Source: Streptomyces sp. V4I2 (GTDB taxonomy: Bacteria > Actinomycetota > Actinomycetes > Streptomycetales > Streptomycetaceae). Taken from it: a DNA stretch of 64,000 bases. The first letter of the stretch is position 1. Each line of letters opens with the position of its first letter. Shown one piece after another: positions 31,619-42,793 of the stretch. The translations under genes and the position numbers were made by a program. A model generated the notes under the pieces. The model worked only from the letters and a program-made list of their open reading frames with translations, searched no databases and was not told the DNA's origin. The stretch is taken from NCBI RefSeq assembly GCF_030817655.1, contig NZ_JAUSZM010000003.1, forward strand, positions 930,001-994,000, in the 5' to 3' direction.

Positions 31619-34594
31619 GTGTCGCATACCTCGCTCACCACACCGCTCATCGGCCGGGACGAAGAACTCGCCCGGCTCTCCGGGTTGCTGGAGCGCGCCC
31701 GAGGCGGTGAGGCCCGGGCGGTGCTGGTCGCCGGGGATGCCGGGGTCGGCAAGACGCGGATGCTGGACGAGGTGGCCGGGCAGGCCGCCGCGGCCGGGAT
31801 GACGGTCCTCACCGGGCATTGCGTGGACCTCGGTGATGTCGGCCTGCCGTATCTGCCGTTCACCGAGGTCCTGGGCGTGCTCGCGGCCGACGAGCGGTTC
31901 GCGGACGTCCTCGCCGGGCATCCGGTGGTCGACCGTCTGCTGGGCGGCGGCACCGACGCCGTGCGGGACATGGGCGGACGGCTGCGCTTGTTCGAGGGCA
32001 TCGCGGCGCTGCTGGCCGACGTGGCGGACATCGCTCCCCTGCTCCTGGTCCTGGAGGACCTGCACTGGGCCGACCAGTCCTCCCGGGATCTCCTGCGGTT
32101 CCTGCTCAGCCGGGGCATCCTCCAGCGGTCGGCGGGCGGCGCGCCCACACACCGGCTGGCGGTGTTCGGCTCCTACCGCGCGGACGACCTGCACCGTCGC
32201 CATCCCCTGCGCCCGCTGCTGGCCGAGCTGGTGCGGCTGCCCGCCGTGGAGCGGCTGGAGCTGCGTCCGATGGCCGACGTCGAGGTGGCGCGGCTGGTGC
32301 GCGCGCTGGAGGACCGCCCGCTGCCGGATGTCACGGTCCGGCGGATCGTCGAGCGCGCCGAGGGCAACGCCTTCTACGCGGAGGAGCTGGTCGCGGCCAC
32401 GGAGACGGACGTCGGCGGGGTGCCCAGTGGTCTGGCGGACGTCCTCCTCATCCGCTTCGAGCAGCTGTCCGAGACCGCCCAGCAGGTGCTGCGCACGGCC
32501 GCGGTCGCCGGGCGCCGCGTCGAGCACGACCTGCTGAGGGAGGCCGTGGGGCTGCCCGAGGACGAGTTGGAGTCGGCTCTGCGCGAGGCGGTGGGCCGAC
32601 AGCTGCTGGCACTCGGGGACGGCGACACGTACGCCTTCCGGCACGCCCTGGCCCGCGAGGCGGTGTACGCGGACCTGCTCCCGGGGGAACGGGGCCGACT
32701 GCACGGCGCGTTCGCCCGGCTGCTCGCCGGCCGGGGCCGCCGGGCCGAGAGCGCCGCCGAGCGGGCCCACCACTACCGGGCGAGCCACGACCTGCCCGAG
32801 GCGCTCGCCGCCTCGCTGGAGGCCGCGGACCACGCCCAGCGGGTCGGCGCCCCCGCCGAGGAGCTACGGCACCTCGAAGCCGCCCTCGACCTGTGGTCGG
32901 CGGTGGAAGCACCCGCCCGGCCCACGGGTGAGGGCGTGGACCGGGTGGCGCTCACGCTGCGTGCCTCGGCGGCGGCCGCGCACGCCGGGGAGGCGCACCG
33001 GGCGGTCTCCCTCACCCGGGCGGCGCTCGCGGGCATCGACCAGGACGCGGATTCCGAACTGGCCGCCCGGGTGCGGTACACACTCGCCGGGAACCTGATC
33101 ACCGTGGACAGTCTCACCGCCGCCTTCGCCTACAGCAGCGAGGCGCTGGCCCTGATCCCCGCCGATCCCCCGTCCCGCACCTGGGTGTGGGCGGCGGCCA
33201 CACACGTCCTGGCGGCGCGTCAGGTCGGTGCGCACGAGACGGCGTTGCGGGTCGCCCGGCAGGCCCTGGCCGTCGCCGACCAACTGGACGCGGCGGACGC
33301 CCGGGCCGACCTGCTCGTCTCCCTGGCAATTCTCGAAGGCGGTGGCCGCCGTACGCCGGAGGCCCGGGAGCGGTTGCGGGAGGCCCGGGACCTGGCGCGC
33401 AGTGCGGGCAACGCGCAAGTGGAGCTGCGCGCCCTCTTCAATCTGGCCATCGGCTGCTTCGAGTCGGGTGAGCTGGACGAGTGTCTGCCGTGGCTGACCG
33501 AGGGGCTGGACCGGGCCCGGCGCGCGGGGCTGCGGTCCTCGCCGTATCCGCTGGAGATGCGTTATCTCCGGCTGCTGGTGCTGTACACGCTGGGCCGCTG
33601 GGACGAGTGCGTCGACGCGGCGACCGCGGACGCCGCGGTGCTTCCGGCGGCCGGCGGGTACACGGTCGGGCCCGCGTTGTACGTGGCACTGGCGCGCGGC
33701 GACCTCACGGCGGCCGACCGCGCCCGCGCCCTGCTGGAGGGGCCGTTCGACTGGATGGGCACGCTCATCGCGGCCATCGTGCTGACCGACGCGGCGGCGC
33801 AGCAGGGGGAGCCGGAGGCGGCCGTGGAGCGGATGCGGTCCACCGTCGCGGCTCTCACCGACGACGCGGGCACCCCGCCGGACGTCACGGTCCGGCTGGC
33901 CGCCCTCGCGCTTTCGGCGGTGGCCGACCGGGCCGCCGCACTGCGCCGCGCCGGCGACGAGAACGGGGCGCGCGGCTGGGCGGCCACGGCGACCGAACTC
34001 CGCGACCTGGCCCGGGTCACGGCCGTGCGCGGTGACGAGGCCACACCGCAGGGTCCGGAGGGGCAGGCGTGGCTCGCCCGCGTGGAGGCGGAGTGGGCGT
34101 GGGCGGTGGCCGGGCCGGACGCGGCGGCCTGGGCGAGGGCGGTCGAAGCCTTCGACTTCGGGGACATGTACGAGCGGGCGCGCTGTCAACTTCGGTTCGC
34201 CGAGGCACTGTTGGCGGAGGAGCGACGTGAGGAGGCCGCCGTACAGGCCCGCGCGGCCCGGGAGACGGCCGTCCGCTTCGGAACGGCTCCGCTCCTCGGC
34301 CGGCTGGACTCCCTGATCCGCCGCGGCCGCCTGTCGGACACCGCCTCCACCGCCGACCGCGCCGCGATCCTCACCGCCCGCGAACAGGACGTGCTGCGGC
34401 TCCTCGCCCTCGGCCGCAGCAACCGGCAGATCGGCGAGGAGCTGTTCATCAGCGGCAAGACGGCGAGCGTCCATGTCTCCAACATCCTCGCCAAGCTGGG
34501 TGCGGCGAGCCGTACGGAGGCGGTGGCCGTCGCCTACCGGCAGGGCCTGATCGCTCCGGAGCCGAGCGGATCGGGCCGCGGAGTGGCGTCCTGA
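31619..34594 (+). CDS. Large LuxR-family ATP-binding regulator (LAL type)
   Basis: The 991-residue protein has an N-terminal AAA-type ATPase (about residues 8-190, Walker A GDAGVGKTR, Walker B-like LLLVLEDLHWAD). A long helical TPR-like middle (about 350-900) follows, then a C-terminal LuxR helix-turn-helix (about 925-985, LTAREQDVLRLLALGRSNRQ). LAL regulators usually activate secondary-metabolite or transport genes; no cluster is adjacent. GTG 31619 starts just before the homology; CAGGAT six bases upstream suggests a leaderless mRNA. The stop lies one base from the convergent SGNH hydrolase gene. Confidence 0.85.
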   Translation: MSHTSLTTPLIGRDEELARLSGLLERARGGEARAVLVAGDAGVGKTRMLDEVAGQAAAAGMTVLTGHCVDLGDVGLPYLPFTEVLGVLAADERFADVLAGHPVVDRLLGGGTDAVRDMGGRLRLFEGIAALLADVADIAPLLLVLEDLHWADQSSRDLLRFLLSRGILQRSAGGAPTHRLAVFGSYRADDLHRRHPLRPLLAELVRLPAVERLELRPMADVEVARLVRALEDRPLPDVTVRRIVERAEGNAFYAEELVAATETDVGGVPSGLADVLLIRFEQLSETAQQVLRTAAVAGRRVEHDLLREAVGLPEDELESALREAVGRQLLALGDGDTYAFRHALAREAVYADLLPGERGRLHGAFARLLAGRGRRAESAAERAHHYRASHDLPEALAASLEAADHAQRVGAPAEELRHLEAALDLWSAVEAPARPTGEGVDRVALTLRASAAAAHAGEAHRAVSLTRAALAGIDQDADSELAARVRYTLAGNLITVDSLTAAFAYSSEALALIPADPPSRTWVWAAATHVLAARQVGAHETALRVARQALAVADQLDAADARADLLVSLAILEGGGRRTPEARERLREARDLARSAGNAQVELRALFNLAIGCFESGELDECLPWLTEGLDRARRAGLRSSPYPLEMRYLRLLVLYTLGRWDECVDAATADAAVLPAAGGYTVGPALYVALARGDLTAADRARALLEGPFDWMGTLIAAIVLTDAAAQQGEPEAAVERMRSTVAALTDDAGTPPDVTVRLAALALSAVADRAAALRRAGDENGARGWAATATELRDLARVTAVRGDEATPQGPEGQAWLARVEAEWAWAVAGPDAAAWARAVEAFDFGDMYERARCQLRFAEALLAEERREEAAVQARAARETAVRFGTAPLLGRLDSLIRRGRLSDTASTADRAAILTAREQDVLRLLALGRSNRQIGEELFISGKTASVHVSNILAKLGAASRTEAVAVAYRQGLIAPEPSGSGRGVAS

Positions 34595-34595
34595 C

Positions 34596-35807
34596 CTACG
34601 GCAGCGGGTCGCCGCAGTCGAGGCTCTTGAGGTCGACGGCATCGGCCATCGCCTGCATTCCCTTGTCGTTGGGGTGCAGGTGGTCGCCGCCGTCGAAGGT
34701 GGGATGGATGCGCTCGTGGTCGTAGGGGCTGCGGAGGATGTAGTCGAAATCGGTGACGGAGTCGAACTCGCCGCTGGTTCTGATGAATTCGTTGACTTCC
34801 CGGCGTACGGCTTCGGCCTCCGGGTCCCATTCGGACCAGCCCTTGAAGGGGCCGACGGTGGCCGCCGCGACGCACTTGCCGGCCGTGCGCGCCCGGTCGA
34901 CGATCTCGCGGTAGCCGTCGATCAATTCGTCCGCGGTGACGCCGGTGTGGGCCTTGATGTCGTTGACGCCCTCGAAGAGGAAGACGGTGCGCAGGCCGGG
35001 CTGGGAGAGCACGTCCCGGTCCAGTCGGTTCAGGGCGCTCTGTCCGGCGCCATCGGCGAGGACCTTGTTGCCGGAGATGCCCTCGTTGGCGACACCTTTC
35101 ACGGTGGTGTCCGCCCGGTGGAGGCGGCGGGCGAGGTAGTCGGGCCAGCGGCGGTTCTGGTCGCTGGTGGACTGCCAGCCGTCGGTGACGGAGTCGCCGA
35201 GGGCGACGACGGCTCCGATGTCCGCGCCCGCCCGGACGGAGACCGCGTCGAGGTAGAACCAGGAGCCGGTGGTCTCCGTCCAGTTCCCGGCACTCTCCTC
35301 GGCGGTGTGGTCGCCCCGGGTGGCGTAGGACGTCTGCATGGCCATCCAGTGGCCGGTCGCCGGGCCGGCCGCGTCGGGTGTGTGGAGACTGATCACCAGG
35401 TTGACCGCTGCGGGCAGCCTGCCCGGCAGCGGGTCGCTCAGTACGGTCTGACCGGCGGGGACGGTGACGGAGCGCGCCCCGCCGAACGACAGCCTCCGGT
35501 TGCTGCCGCGGACCAGTTCGGCGCCCTGCTTCTGAAGGCCGGCGTACACGCTGTCGAAGGTCACCGGCCGGTCCCCGAAGGCGTTGGAGAGCCGGATCCG
35601 CGCATCGTGGCCCCCGACGCTGGTGTGTACGACGAGCCGGTAGCCGCGGTCGGCGGCGGCCTCGCCGAAGCGGTCTGCGCTCGCTGCCCAGGTGACGACG
35701 CCGGCGGGGACGTCGGGTGCCCCCGCAGGGGTGGCCGTGGACTGGCAAGCGGAGGCCAGCAGCAGTACGGCGACGGCGCGGCCCGCACGCGCGAGACGGG
35801 CCTTCAC
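34596..35807 (-). CDS. SGNH/GDSL hydrolase lipoprotein
   Basis: The 403-residue protein has a lipoprotein signal ending LLLASAC (C21), an N-terminal beta-rich region (about 35-190) and an SGNH hydrolase domain. Block I is ALGDSVTDGW, block III GVNDI and block V DHLHPNDKG, giving the Ser-Asp-His triad. Such enzymes deacetylate or de-esterify glycans. The GTG start at 35807 overlaps the stop of the GH95 gene by four bases (GTGA on the minus strand), so it is coupled to that glycosidase and may remove acyl groups from the same polysaccharide. Confidence 0.85.
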   Translation of the reverse strand: MKARLARAGRAVAVLLLASACQSTATPAGAPDVPAGVVTWAASADRFGEAAADRGYRLVVHTSVGGHDARIRLSNAFGDRPVTFDSVYAGLQKQGAELVRGSNRRLSFGGARSVTVPAGQTVLSDPLPGRLPAAVNLVISLHTPDAAGPATGHWMAMQTSYATRGDHTAEESAGNWTETTGSWFYLDAVSVRAGADIGAVVALGDSVTDGWQSTSDQNRRWPDYLARRLHRADTTVKGVANEGISGNKVLADGAGQSALNRLDRDVLSQPGLRTVFLFEGVNDIKAHTGVTADELIDGYREIVDRARTAGKCVAAATVGPFKGWSEWDPEAEAVRREVNEFIRTSGEFDSVTDFDYILRSPYDHERIHPTFDGGDHLHPNDKGMQAMADAVDLKSLDCGDPLP

Positions 35808-38170
35808 CGAGCGAAGTCCTTCAGCGTCACGGACCCCCCGGGCTGCAGACTCACGGTCCGGATTTTATCGCCGTACGCCACCGTCGTGGTCCGGCCGCCC
35901 ACGCTGCGCAGCCGCGCCCGGGTCGGCCTGCCGTCCCGCCAGTCCAGGTCGACGACGAAGCCGCCGCGGGCGCCGGCCCCGGTGAGGGAGCCGGACTCCG
36001 CCCAGGCCTCCGGGAGGGCCGGGAGGAGTTCGATGTGGCCCGGGCGGGAGTAGAGGAGCATCTCGAGCATCGCCGCCGGGGTGCCGAAATTGGCGTCGAT
36101 CTGGAAGATGCCCCGGCCCGGTGACACTTCGTAGATGTCGAAGAGGTTGGGGGCGGTGCCGTTGCCGCCGCCGGTCGAGGGGCGGAGGTTGTTGACGACC
36201 AGCTGGTAGGCGTTCTCGGCGTTCTTCAGGCGGGCCCAGCACAGGCTGCGCCAGGCGTTCGCCCAGCCGAAGCTCTCCATGCCGCGGGCGGTGAGCAGGG
36301 CGGTGGCGCCGTCGACGAGGTCGGCGGGGGTGGAGCCGTCGGGGCGGATGCGGTCGCCGGGGAACAGGCCGACCAGCGGGGACAGGTGGCGGTGGGTGGT
36401 CTCGCCGAGGTTGTCGGGAGACATCCACTCCTCCAGCCAGCCCGTCTTCTCGCTCACCTGCGGCAGGTACAGCTTCCGCCGCAATGAGGCGATGGTGTCC
36501 GCGTACCCGGTGTCCTTCTTCAACTCCGCCGAGGCGGTGCAGTAGATGCCGAACAGCGCCCACACCAGTTCCTGGGCGTAGGTGATGCCCTTGGCGTCGA
36601 GCGGTCCGTGTTCCGGCGACCAGTCGCTGTCGGCGACGAGGACCTCCCCCGAGGTGCCCGGCAGGGTCGTGGTGAGCAATCGCGCCTCCCAGAACTCGCA
36701 CGCACCCTTCAGCAGCGGGTAGATCCTCTCCAGATGGGATGACGACCGGGTGAACTCGTAGTGCTCCCACAGCGTGGTGCACAGCCAGGCGTTGCCCGCG
36801 GGGTGCCACCACCAGCCGTTTCCGCCATGGGGGTTGGTGGAGATGGCGACGGTCCAGCCGGCGTTCTCGCCGGTGGAGTTGCGGTAGCGGTTGCGCGGGT
36901 CGTTGAAGTGTCTGCGGGTGAGGTCCGTCCAGGACGGGAGCTGGGCGAGGCAGTAGTCGGTGAGCGCGTCGAAGCAGGCGGACAGACCCGCGCGGTCGGC
37001 CATCCAGTAGTTCATCTGGATGTTGATGTCGGTGTGGTAGTCGCCCATCCAGTCCGGGTCGTTGCCGTCGAGCCAGAGTCCCTGGAGGTTGAGCGGCAGG
37101 CTGCCACGGGACCCCGAGATCATCAGGTACCTGCCGAACTGCAGGTAGGCGGCCTCCAGTTCGGGGTCGGGTGCCCCGTCCCGGGCCCGCGCCTTCAGCC
37201 GCTCCCAGGTGTTCAGGGAGCGCTGCTCGGCGGACGACGTGCCCAGGCTGACGTCCAGCTGTCCGAACAGGGCTCGGTGGTCGGCGACATGGGTGCGCAG
37301 GAGCGAGTCGGCCGAGTGCGCCGCGGCCGCGCGGACCTTGGTACGGGCCAGTCGCTCGGGGTCGAGGGAGGGGTCCCGGTAGCCGGTTTCGGCGTCGGGC
37401 GCGTAGTTGGTGCCTCCGCTCACGACCACGGTGAGCTCCCGGCATCCGGAGAAGGAGACACGCGGCCCCTCGACGGCGACGCGGCCGCCGCTGCCGTACG
37501 CCGTGACCGCGGCGCCGTAGCGCAGCCCGTTGGGGAAGGCGGCGCCGAACGAGGTCGCGGTGCCCTCGCCGTGCGTGCCCTCCAGCGTGAGGGTGCCGGT
37601 GTGGTGGCCGCCGCCGCTCTGCGTGAAGTGCAGCACGATGACGTCGTCGGGGCGGCTGGCGAAGATCCGCCGTCGGTACGTCACGCCGGAGCGGACGTAC
37701 GAGGTCGTCACCACGCCCTGGTCGAGGGCGAGGGCGCGGCGGTAGCCGGAGACGGCGGACAGGTCGTGGTCGGGGAGGTCGACGGTGAGGCGGGCGAGCA
37801 GGGTGAAGGAGCCGAAGTTCTCGCGGTCGTAGGGGAACTGGCCGTCGGCGTCGAGGGAGTCGTTGAGGCCGCCGGTCCACATCGTGGCGTCGGTGATCAG
37901 GAGGACCTCACGGCCGGGGTCGTTGCTCGCGAGGGCGCCGAGGCGGCCGTTGCCGACGGGCAGCCCCTGTTCGATCATCGAGCGGTCGTCGGCGGGGGCC
38001 TGCCACCACAGCTCGTGGCGTGCGTCGCCGCCGGGCAGGAGCGAGTCGGCCGGCCGCTGCGGAGCGGCGGTGGCGGTGAACGTCGGCAGGCCGGCGAGTG
38101 CGCCGGTCATCGCGGCGAGGGCGATAAGCCTGCGTCTGGGCAGCTGGTCCGAAGGGCGGTCGGTGTCCAT
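35804..38170 (-). CDS. Glycoside hydrolase family 95 (alpha-L-fucosidase/galactosidase type), secreted
   Basis: The 788-residue protein has a Tat-type signal (LPRRRLIALAAMTGAL, residues 10-25). It has an N-terminal beta-sandwich, an (alpha/alpha)6 barrel with the DYHTDINIQMNYW segment, the acid-containing DSDWSPEHG and the base-containing IFQIDANFG, all GH95 landmarks. The N-x-N pair that activates water in the characterised fucosidase AfcA appears here as D-I-N. GH95 includes alpha-L-fucosidases and alpha-L-galactosidases. The gene is followed by the coupled SGNH esterase and preceded by GH27 (25 bases), forming a polysaccharide-degradation operon. Confidence 0.9.
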   Translation of the reverse strand: MDTDRPSDQLPRRRLIALAAMTGALAGLPTFTATAAPQRPADSLLPGGDARHELWWQAPADDRSMIEQGLPVGNGRLGALASNDPGREVLLITDATMWTGGLNDSLDADGQFPYDRENFGSFTLLARLTVDLPDHDLSAVSGYRRALALDQGVVTTSYVRSGVTYRRRIFASRPDDVIVLHFTQSGGGHHTGTLTLEGTHGEGTATSFGAAFPNGLRYGAAVTAYGSGGRVAVEGPRVSFSGCRELTVVVSGGTNYAPDAETGYRDPSLDPERLARTKVRAAAAHSADSLLRTHVADHRALFGQLDVSLGTSSAEQRSLNTWERLKARARDGAPDPELEAAYLQFGRYLMISGSRGSLPLNLQGLWLDGNDPDWMGDYHTDINIQMNYWMADRAGLSACFDALTDYCLAQLPSWTDLTRRHFNDPRNRYRNSTGENAGWTVAISTNPHGGNGWWWHPAGNAWLCTTLWEHYEFTRSSSHLERIYPLLKGACEFWEARLLTTTLPGTSGEVLVADSDWSPEHGPLDAKGITYAQELVWALFGIYCTASAELKKDTGYADTIASLRRKLYLPQVSEKTGWLEEWMSPDNLGETTHRHLSPLVGLFPGDRIRPDGSTPADLVDGATALLTARGMESFGWANAWRSLCWARLKNAENAYQLVVNNLRPSTGGGNGTAPNLFDIYEVSPGRGIFQIDANFGTPAAMLEMLLYSRPGHIELLPALPEAWAESGSLTGAGARGGFVVDLDWRDGRPTRARLRSVGGRTTTVAYGDKIRTVSLQPGGSVTLKDFAR

Positions 38171-38195
38171 GGGTGCTCCGCTCCGGGGAGGTGGT

Positions 38196-39992
38196 TCAGG
38201 ACGTTTTCGGAACGTCGATGCGGTCGATGTCGGGGGCGTAGCCCGTTCCGCTGTCGAAGGTGACCGTGTTGCTGCCCGCCTTCAGGGGCACCGGCACGCT
38301 GACCGTCTCGGAGGTTCCCCAGTCACCGGTGGAGGGGAGCTTGTGGCGGGTGGCGCCGCCGGTGTTGGTGGAGACGTCGACCGAGCGGGCCTCACCGCTG
38401 ACATAGGCGACCTTGATCCAGTAGGTGCCCGCCTTGCCGACGACGTCATCGTTGAAGCGGAGCTTGCCGCCGAGGTACAGGTTGCCGACCTTCTTGCCGC
38501 CGGAGCAGTCGGAGCAGTCGGCGAGGGAGGCGTTGCCGCTCAGGGTGTTCGCCGGGGACTCGGCCTCGTAGGCGGTCGTGGTCAGCGCGCTGCCCTGCGG
38601 GGTGACGGTGAACAGGCGGGAGCCGTGGGCGGGCAGAGCCTGGGTGATCTTGTTCTTGTACGTGCCGAGGTTCTCGTGGTTCCAGAGGTCCCGGACGGCC
38701 GCCTTGCCGGTGAAGCCGAGGGTGGACCAGTCGGCGGTGACGGCGGCGGGCGCGTCGGCGAGGTTGAAGAGGGCGACGGTGTAGGTGCCGTCGGGGTTCT
38801 TCGCGGCCCACACCTGCTGGGGGTCGGAGGGCGTGACGGGGCGCGCGGGCGGGGTGGCGCCCTGGTTGACGGCGATGACCTCGCGGTTGGTCAGCAGGGA
38901 CAGGCCGTAGGAGTCGAGCCGGGTGAGGTCGTCGCCGGTGTAGAGGGGGGACTTGGCGATGGCCCACAGGGTGGCGTAGCTCTGCCGTTCGGCTTTGGTG
39001 AGGCCGTCCATCTCGCCGTTGCCGACGTTGAGGGCGTCGAGGTCGTTCCAGCCGCCGGGGCCGGCGTGCCGGGTCCAGCCGGGGGCGTCGTCCCAGCGGT
39101 CGTCGACGGAGTTCTCCCAGCTGACCAGGGTGTTGCAGTAGCACTCGACGTCGGTGTCGATGCGCCAGCCGTTGGAGTACTTCTTCCAGTCGGCGACGCG
39201 GCCGATGTCGAGGGACCAGGACAGCTCGAGGTGGACGGGGCGGCCGGTGGCGGCGATCGCCCGGTTCCAGGCGGCCACGTCGGCAACGTTGTCGTACTGG
39301 TCTCCGCTCTTGCCGGAGCCGGGGCCGACGCCGTCGAGCTTGAGGAAGTCGTAGCCCCAGTCGGCGATCAACTGCGCCTGGGAATCTATGTACTTCTGCG
39401 TGCAGGGGCGGGAGAAGTCGAGTTTGTACGAGCTGTCCCAGCCGTTGGTGGTGCGCAGGTCGTCGTAGACGATGTCGGCGGTCGTGCAGCCGTCAGCGTT
39501 CCGGACCGGCACCTGGCCGGCGCCGTACGCCTCCTTCTCCAGGCCGGCGGGCAGGTAGATGCCGGCCTTGAGGCCCTTGGCGTGGATACGGTCGGCGACG
39601 GACTTCATGCCGCTGGGGAAGCGGACCGGGTCGGCCTGCTGCCGCCCGTACGCGTCGAATCCGGGCTTCCAGGTGCTGTCGCGCCACCAGCCGGCGTCGA
39701 TGTTGACGTACTCGTAGCCGTACTTCTTGAGCTTGGCGGCCATGGCGTCGGTCTGCTTGAGGACGTTCGCCTCGGTCAGGTAGCTGTAGTCGCCGTCCGG
39801 GTTGAGGCCGGGGTACTTGGACGACTGCATGCTCCAGCTCGACCAGCCCATGTAGGGCTTGGCGGCGAGTTCCGGGGCGGCTGTGCCGGCCTCGGCCACC
39901 GGGGTGGCGGTGACGGCTCCGGCCGCGAGGGCCAGGACCACCACGGCTCTGAGGGCGCGTGCGGGCAGGACGGAGTACGAGGATGACCCCAT
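38196..39992 (-). CDS. Glycoside hydrolase family 27 (alpha-galactosidase-like) with CBM35-like module, secreted
   Basis: The 598-residue protein has a signal peptide (cleavage near residue 35-38) and a GH27 barrel (about 40-330). The barrel opens with KPYMGWSSWSM and holds the nucleophile in DFLKLDG and the acid/base region near RIDTDVECYCN. A C-terminal beta domain follows (to about 470), then a CBM35-like module (about 480-595, YEAESPANTL start). An AGGAGG ribosome binding site lies eight bases before ATG 39992. GH27 covers alpha-galactosidases and alpha-N-acetylgalactosaminidases, and beta-L-arabinopyranosidases in Streptomyces. The ROK repressor upstream probably regulates it. Confidence 0.85.
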   Translation of the reverse strand: MGSSSYSVLPARALRAVVVLALAAGAVTATPVAEAGTAAPELAAKPYMGWSSWSMQSSKYPGLNPDGDYSYLTEANVLKQTDAMAAKLKKYGYEYVNIDAGWWRDSTWKPGFDAYGRQQADPVRFPSGMKSVADRIHAKGLKAGIYLPAGLEKEAYGAGQVPVRNADGCTTADIVYDDLRTTNGWDSSYKLDFSRPCTQKYIDSQAQLIADWGYDFLKLDGVGPGSGKSGDQYDNVADVAAWNRAIAATGRPVHLELSWSLDIGRVADWKKYSNGWRIDTDVECYCNTLVSWENSVDDRWDDAPGWTRHAGPGGWNDLDALNVGNGEMDGLTKAERQSYATLWAIAKSPLYTGDDLTRLDSYGLSLLTNREVIAVNQGATPPARPVTPSDPQQVWAAKNPDGTYTVALFNLADAPAAVTADWSTLGFTGKAAVRDLWNHENLGTYKNKITQALPAHGSRLFTVTPQGSALTTTAYEAESPANTLSGNASLADCSDCSGGKKVGNLYLGGKLRFNDDVVGKAGTYWIKVAYVSGEARSVDVSTNTGGATRHKLPSTGDWGTSETVSVPVPLKAGSNTVTFDSGTGYAPDIDRIDVPKTS

Positions 39993-40042
39993 GGGTCGTA
40001 CCTCCTGGGTGTCGGCTCTGCGGGTGGGGGATCGGGGGCGCG

Positions 40043-41227
40043 TTACGGCGCGCCCTGGGTGTCGGCTCGGAGGAAGGACTGGATCGCGGTGGCCGCGGCC
40101 CCGCGCGCCCACTCCTCGAAGGGCAGCGGGCGGGTCTGTACGTCGCACTGCGCGGCGGAACCGAAGGCGGCCGCGGTGAAGGCGTCGCGGATCTGCTCGG
40201 CGAACAGGTCGTGGGCGGCCAGTCCCTCGCCGGAGATGATCACGCGCTCGGGGCCGAGCAGGTTGGCGACGGTGGCGATGCCGCGGCCGATCGCCTCGCC
40301 CGCGCGCGCGTACGCCTCGCGGGCTCCGGGAACCCCACGGCGGGCGAGCCGTACGGCCGACGCGGTGTCGGTGACGTCGACGCCCGTGGTCTCGCGGATC
40401 CGCCGCAGGATCGCGGCGTCCCCCGCGATCGCCTCCACGCAGCCGCGGTTGCCGCAGTGGCACAGGGGTCCGGCCGGGTCGACGGTCACATGGCCGATCT
40501 CGCCCGCCACGCCATGCGCACCGGCGACCACCTTGCCGTGCACCACGAGACCGCAGCCGATGCCGGCGCCGACCGTCACCACGGCGAAGTCGGACAGGCC
40601 GGCGCCCGCGCCGAACCACTGCTCGGCGACGGTCAGCGCGCGCACGTCGTTGTCGACGGTGACCGGCAACCCCGTGGTGGTGGCGGCGAGTTCGGCGAGC
40701 GGGACGTCGCGCCACTCCAGGAAGGGCGAGTAACGGACGACTCCCGCGCCCCGGTCGACGTCGCCGGAGACGGCGATGCCGAGACCCAGGACTCCCACGC
40801 CGAGGCCGTCCGCCTCAACGAGGAGTTCCTGGACCACCTCCGCGGTCGCGGCCAGCACCACCTTGAGGTCACGGTCCGTCAGCGGTACGTGGCGGGCGGC
40901 GCGGATCCGGCAGCACAGGTCGGTGAGCACGCCGATGATCTCGTCGCCGGTCACCTTGATCCCGAGGAACAGCGCCCGGCCGCCGTCGACCCGCACCAGG
41001 TTCGCCGGCCGCCCGAGCGCGGGACGCGCCTCCTCGTCGGCGTCCTCCACCAGGTACCCGGCCTCGATCAGGGGCCGGACCGCCTTGGTGACGGCGGCCG
41101 GGGACAGTCCGGCGCGCCGCGCCAGCTCCAGGCGGGTGAGGGGGCCTTGGGACAGGACGACGGTGAAGATCTGTGCGGCGGCCGGGGTGTTGACGGGGAA
41201 GGTCTCGGCGCGGTGGGTGAAGCGCAT
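40043..41227 (-). CDS. ROK-family transcriptional repressor
   Basis: The 394-residue protein combines a winged helix-turn-helix (about residues 15-75, LTRLELARRAGLSPAAVTKA) with a ROK sugar-kinase-like domain. That domain includes the zinc motif CHCGNRGCVEA (about residue 260) and the phosphate-binding GxGIGCGLV. ROK repressors release DNA on binding a sugar. It lies just upstream of the GH27-GH95-SGNH genes on the same strand. An inverted repeat at its own promoter (41258-41283) is a probable autoregulatory operator. ATG 41227 matches the family N-terminus; the open frame extends further up but is not protein-like. Confidence 0.9.
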   Translation of the reverse strand: MRFTHRAETFPVNTPAAAQIFTVVLSQGPLTRLELARRAGLSPAAVTKAVRPLIEAGYLVEDADEEARPALGRPANLVRVDGGRALFLGIKVTGDEIIGVLTDLCCRIRAARHVPLTDRDLKVVLAATAEVVQELLVEADGLGVGVLGLGIAVSGDVDRGAGVVRYSPFLEWRDVPLAELAATTTGLPVTVDNDVRALTVAEQWFGAGAGLSDFAVVTVGAGIGCGLVVHGKVVAGAHGVAGEIGHVTVDPAGPLCHCGNRGCVEAIAGDAAILRRIRETTGVDVTDTASAVRLARRGVPGAREAYARAGEAIGRGIATVANLLGPERVIISGEGLAAHDLFAEQIRDAFTAAAFGSAAQCDVQTRPLPFEEWARGAAATAIQSFLRADTQGAP

Positions 41228-41257
41228 GGCCGGGAACCTAGAGGGGTTCTTTTCCGT

Positions 41258-42700
<1,443 letters not shown>

Positions 42701-42793
42701 CCGCGGGACAGGCGGGCGGGGAACGCTCACGCGCCTGCGCACGTTGTCCGGACGACCCCCAGGGGTCCCGAGCGACGACAGCAGGGCGGCACG

